A stretch of 64,000 nucleotides of DNA from Homalodisca vitripennis (lineage: Eukaryota; Arthropoda; Insecta; Hemiptera; Cicadellidae), in NCBI RefSeq assembly GCF_021130785.1, contig NC_060213.1, positions 67,518,501-67,582,500 of the forward strand. The letters run 5' to 3'. Positions 61,263 to 64,000 of this stretch are shown one piece after another. A model generated the notes under the pieces. The model had not been told where the DNA came from. It did no database searches and saw nothing but the letters and a program-made list of their open reading frames with translations. The position numbers and the translations under genes were made by a program. Each line of letters begins with the position of its first letter. Position 1 is the stretch's first letter.

Positions 61263-62453
61263 CAGGGTGATTCAAAAATCACAACTTTAAAATATTTGTA
61301 TTTAATATAAGAAACACAATAGAACCTTCCTCGTTATAACATCATTACAAAGAGTATTACAGAATATTTTTTCCACTCAAAAAAAACCAAGTTTAGAGAT
61401 GTTTAATATGAACCCTCCCCCTCCCTAGAGACCTCGAGCAAAAAAAAACCCGATACGTCCGAAAACTGATTCCATCCACGACTCCTCATAGGCGTAACAA
61501 ATTTTGGATAGTCTGTTTTGTTATTTCTTGTTTTAAAAAATCATCAACTGGTGGCTGAGTGAGAGGTGACCGTGAAAACACCATATCCATAACAAACCCC
61601 TAAGAAAAAATCGACAGGGGCTAAGGTCAGGGCTTTTTTGAGACCAGTGATGAAGTGGCTCTGTTACGGGCCTGCCTGGCGGCCGATCCATCGCCTCGGT
61701 TAGTTTGACGGTATCAGGTGGTCACGAACAAATAAGTGCCAATGTTGTGGCCACTCCTTCCTGCTGAAATATGAATTATAGGTGCTTCTTGTTCGAGCTG
61801 AGGGAACAGCCAAATTCTCCAACATCTCCAGTTACAGTATGTCTAGCACCTTTGAAGAAAAAAAGGGACCTACAACTTTATTGGCTGAAATTGCACAGAA
61901 AAACGTTCACCTTAACCGAATCACGTTCATGCTCAATTTTTTCCCGCGGATTAATCAGTGCCCCATAATACGGAAATTGTGCCGGTTGTCTTTCCCGTTA
62001 ATGTAGAAAGTAGGTTAATCACTAAACACAATCTTCGAAACGAAATATTCATATGCTTATCCGATTCTTTTGATCTTATCAAACTGCAGAAAGGGGCGTT
62101 AAAACAATTTCAGACGATAAGGTTTCATTACGAACGTTGTCCGTAGGAATCTTCCATATAGTTTTTTTTGTGAAGTTGCAGCTCTCTAGCTAGTCTTCTT
62201 CGAGTCGATTTACCTCTGAAGCTTGCGAACAAATACTTGCTGTACTGCCGTGCTACATTTACATCACTCGTACGCGGGCCCTCCAGAACTTTTCACTTTG
62301 GCACAAACATCCATTCTCTAAAAACTGTTTCATACCAACCGTTTTTCACACAACCACATATCAGAGGTTAAACATCAACCATACTTCGATCGAAATGCAC
62401 GCTGAACAACCTGTCGTCGATTTACATTTTGCCCTACTCAATAACACAAAAAG
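61263..62453 (-). mobile_element. Decayed mariner-like element, one end missing
   Basis: It begins with a mariner-type terminus cagggtgattcaaaaatcac next to TA, similar in its first bases to the element at 53.1 kb. The interior reads on the minus strand as a broken transposase. The opposite terminus is absent: the element ends at the C15A minisatellite and Helitron sequence follows. Confidence 0.75.
61480..62445 (-). pseudogene. Broken mariner-like transposase
   Basis: Pieces in several minus-strand frames run from right to left. The first helix-turn-helix (VQRAFRSKYG) is near 62400, a linker of the type VCAKVKSSGGPAYE near 62290, and the second helix-turn-helix (QQVFVRKL...RRLARELQLHK) at 62150-62240. 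The second catalytic block (MLENLAVPQL then FQQEGVATT, where the family has Gln-Gln-Asp-Gly) lies at 61760-61830, the SPDLSP block near 61630, and a C-terminal KQEITKQTIQNLL near 61530. Many stops and frameshifts separate them. The second catalytic Asp appears as Glu. It looks much older than the element at 53 kb and is related to it only at family level. Confidence 0.75.
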
Positions 62454-62553
62454 CCCCCCCCCCCCCCCCACCCCCCCCCCCCCCCACCCCCCCCCCCCCC
62501 CACCCCCCCCCCCCCCCACCCCCCCCCCCCCCCACCCCCCCCCCCCCCCACCC
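62454..62553. repeat. (C15A)n minisatellite with exact 16-base period
   Basis: The A residues fall at 62470, 62486, 62502, 62518, 62534 and 62550, exactly 16 bases apart in an otherwise pure C tract. It lies at the junction between the mariner remnant and the Helitron. The complementary strand has runs of 15 G and would readily form G-quadruplexes. Long Pro- and Gly-coding frames across it are artefacts. Confidence 0.95.
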
Positions 62554-62559
62554 ATAATT

Positions 62560-64000
62560 AGCCACGCTACTGAGCCACTGAAGATTTATGAAGCTTTGAG
62601 TGCAATGTTTGGGAAAAAAAACTTTTTTGCAAACAAACCAATTCATCTTATGCTTTTGTGTTGATTCTTACAGAAAGTTTGCTTGCTGGCCAAAGGTGAT
62701 ACATTGCGTAGATTCATTCATTTTGTTTGGCACAGTTGGCGCTCACATCCGCCGGCTCCGCCTTGTCGGCCCAATACCAATATCCTCATCAATTGTTTTG
62801 CAAAATTTTCTAGCCGATGCATCCTGTTGTAGTTGTTACAAAAGCAGCAAAACGAGTACAAACGCAAATGGTTTAGGTTTTTCATATAATAATCAATTTC
62901 TGGTATATGCTGGCGCCTTAGTGTGCGCCATAAAACTGATTGATTTTGAGACATGCATTAAGTTTCGTCAGCGGGTGTTGAAACGTGGTATACAACCGGC
63001 AGCGTTTTGCAAAAATTACCAGACATATAGAAATGAGTTGACGCCACCAAAGATACTGTTCGTTTCCTCTCAAATCTCTCGCAGTGGTTACAGAATCCAA
63101 TTGCTTCTCAATGCTTATTTTCTTGTGGAGACATTGTTACATTGTCGTCCTATATGATTATATTTGAACACGTTTGGGATGTAATTTGCCCATTTCCAGA
63201 AGTTTTTAACTGATGTTGTTGGCATGTTGGGTGTCTCAGATGTTTTGGCAAATTCTAACGGCAGTATTTCAATGCTGGAATGACACTGTTCGGTTTCGAC
63301 GGCCGGGCATCCAACCAAAAGAGTTGCCGCAATATCCCATGATGATGCAATGGCCCAAGTGTGAATTATTATTTTGTGTGATCGTATGGTTGCCAGAATG
63401 AATAATCACATAAAATAAAATAATTTAAGTGTAAAAAAAGAAAAGGTACTTCCCTGTACCACCAGGCGCATCTAGGAAAAAATAGTACCACACACCTCTG
63501 TTCTGACTAATGGCAGGCAATAATTCTTCGTCATACGCAATGCGGTTGTTCTATGGAGATCAACTTGCGCCCTGGAAGATTTATCTGAACAAATTGTCCC
63601 ACCAATTCGACAGTATTCAAAGTTGTGTTTCTCAGTATGCACAGTATACACGATCGAAAAGGTTGTTCGATGGGTCGGTTATTGGATCAGGCAATTCCCA
63701 GATGCACTAGTGCCTTGTAGTTTAATAGTAATTGCCAAACAAATAATCTTCAAATCACCAATCAATGCCTCATTTAATACACGAGTTTTGGAGTGAATTG
63801 AATTGTCCGAATTTTGATTCGCAATGCGCAAAACGGGATTGTAGAATGTCCTTCCCACTCTATGTTGTCCTTGTATTTTTTCCCAAAGATTCGTTTGGAT
63901 TACAAGGGAAACAGGGTTGTTAAAAGTTGGATAGCATAATAAACGTACGTATTTGCTGTGGCTCCGAGCAGTATTCACGATGCCATCAGCAGAGTGCATG
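62560..64000 (-). pseudogene. Helitron Rep/helicase fragment (PIF1-like helicase), decayed and cut by the window edge
   Basis: Minus-strand pieces in Helitron order begin with the region before the helicase (LLCYPTFNNP...LWEKIQGQH, then VLNEALIG...AITIKLQG) at 63999-63700. The helicase Walker A follows (FFLDAPGGTGKY; nucleotides about 63440-63478), then the next motif (AIASSWDIAATLLVG, then LPLEFAKTSETP) at 63360-63215. The segment before the LNACLKINQFYGAH block comes at 63040-62920, and a later FAKQLM motif at about 62800. Stops and frameshifts occur throughout. The Rep endonuclease would lie beyond 64000. No Helitron terminus (CTRR with a hairpin) was identified. The family moves by rolling-circle transposition, and this copy is inactive. 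Confidence 0.8.

Noticed and set aside
62361..62664. Open frames rich in Gly or Pro across the C tract on both strands
   Set aside because: They are produced by the C15A minisatellite and have no independent coding evidence.

Overview
The window looks like nuclear, AT-rich, mostly non-coding DNA of an arthropod, most likely an insect. The support is an R1-clade non-LTR retrotransposon, a CR1/jockey-type LINE, Tc1/mariner-type elements, a Helitron, tRNA-derived SINE copies, and two small exon candidates resembling a CRF/DH44-type (class B) receptor. A more specific placement (for example Hemiptera) would be a guess. No complete, intact protein-coding gene is visible. Real coding sequence, if present, is in short exons separated by long introns.

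Layout. 1-13 kb is AT-rich with few repeats and holds two plus-strand exon candidates (5843-5949 and 6462-6536) and one minus-strand open frame (9864-10229). 13.3-19 kb is a nest of old local duplications around a GC-richer array of diverged ~600 bp units (15.5-17.1 kb). From about 19.5 to 47.1 kb the DNA is two diverged direct copies of one ~9 kb unit. Copy X (19.5-37.7 kb) is swollen by transposons and copy Y (38.4-47.1 kb) is nearly free of them. Copy X carries a 5'-truncated CR1/jockey-like LINE (23.0-25.05 kb) and a decayed R1-clade element (27.9-32.7 kb). The R1 element is flanked exactly by a direct repeat of 2.5-3.15 kb. Copy Y carries a much older reverse-transcriptase remnant (40.4-41.3 kb).

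47-64 kb contains a small exon candidate (47.33-47.44 kb), a ~150 bp tandem repeat (50.8-52.0 kb), and a mariner-like element with ~545 bp inverted repeats and a damaged transposase (53.1-55.2 kb). It also holds a diverged duplication (56.4/58.5 kb), two SINE copies beside microsatellites, a long hairpin (60.5 kb), and a stacked graveyard at the right edge. That graveyard is a decayed mariner-like transposase, an exactly periodic C15A minisatellite, and the PIF1-helicase part of a Helitron that runs off the window.

The strongest observation is the R1 element sitting precisely between ~3 kb direct repeats, which has the topology of a giant target-site duplication. Second are the class B GPCR exon candidates, whose splice phases fit together although the expected TM1-TM2 exon is not between them. 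Third is the mariner-like transposase, whose third catalytic Asp has become Asn.
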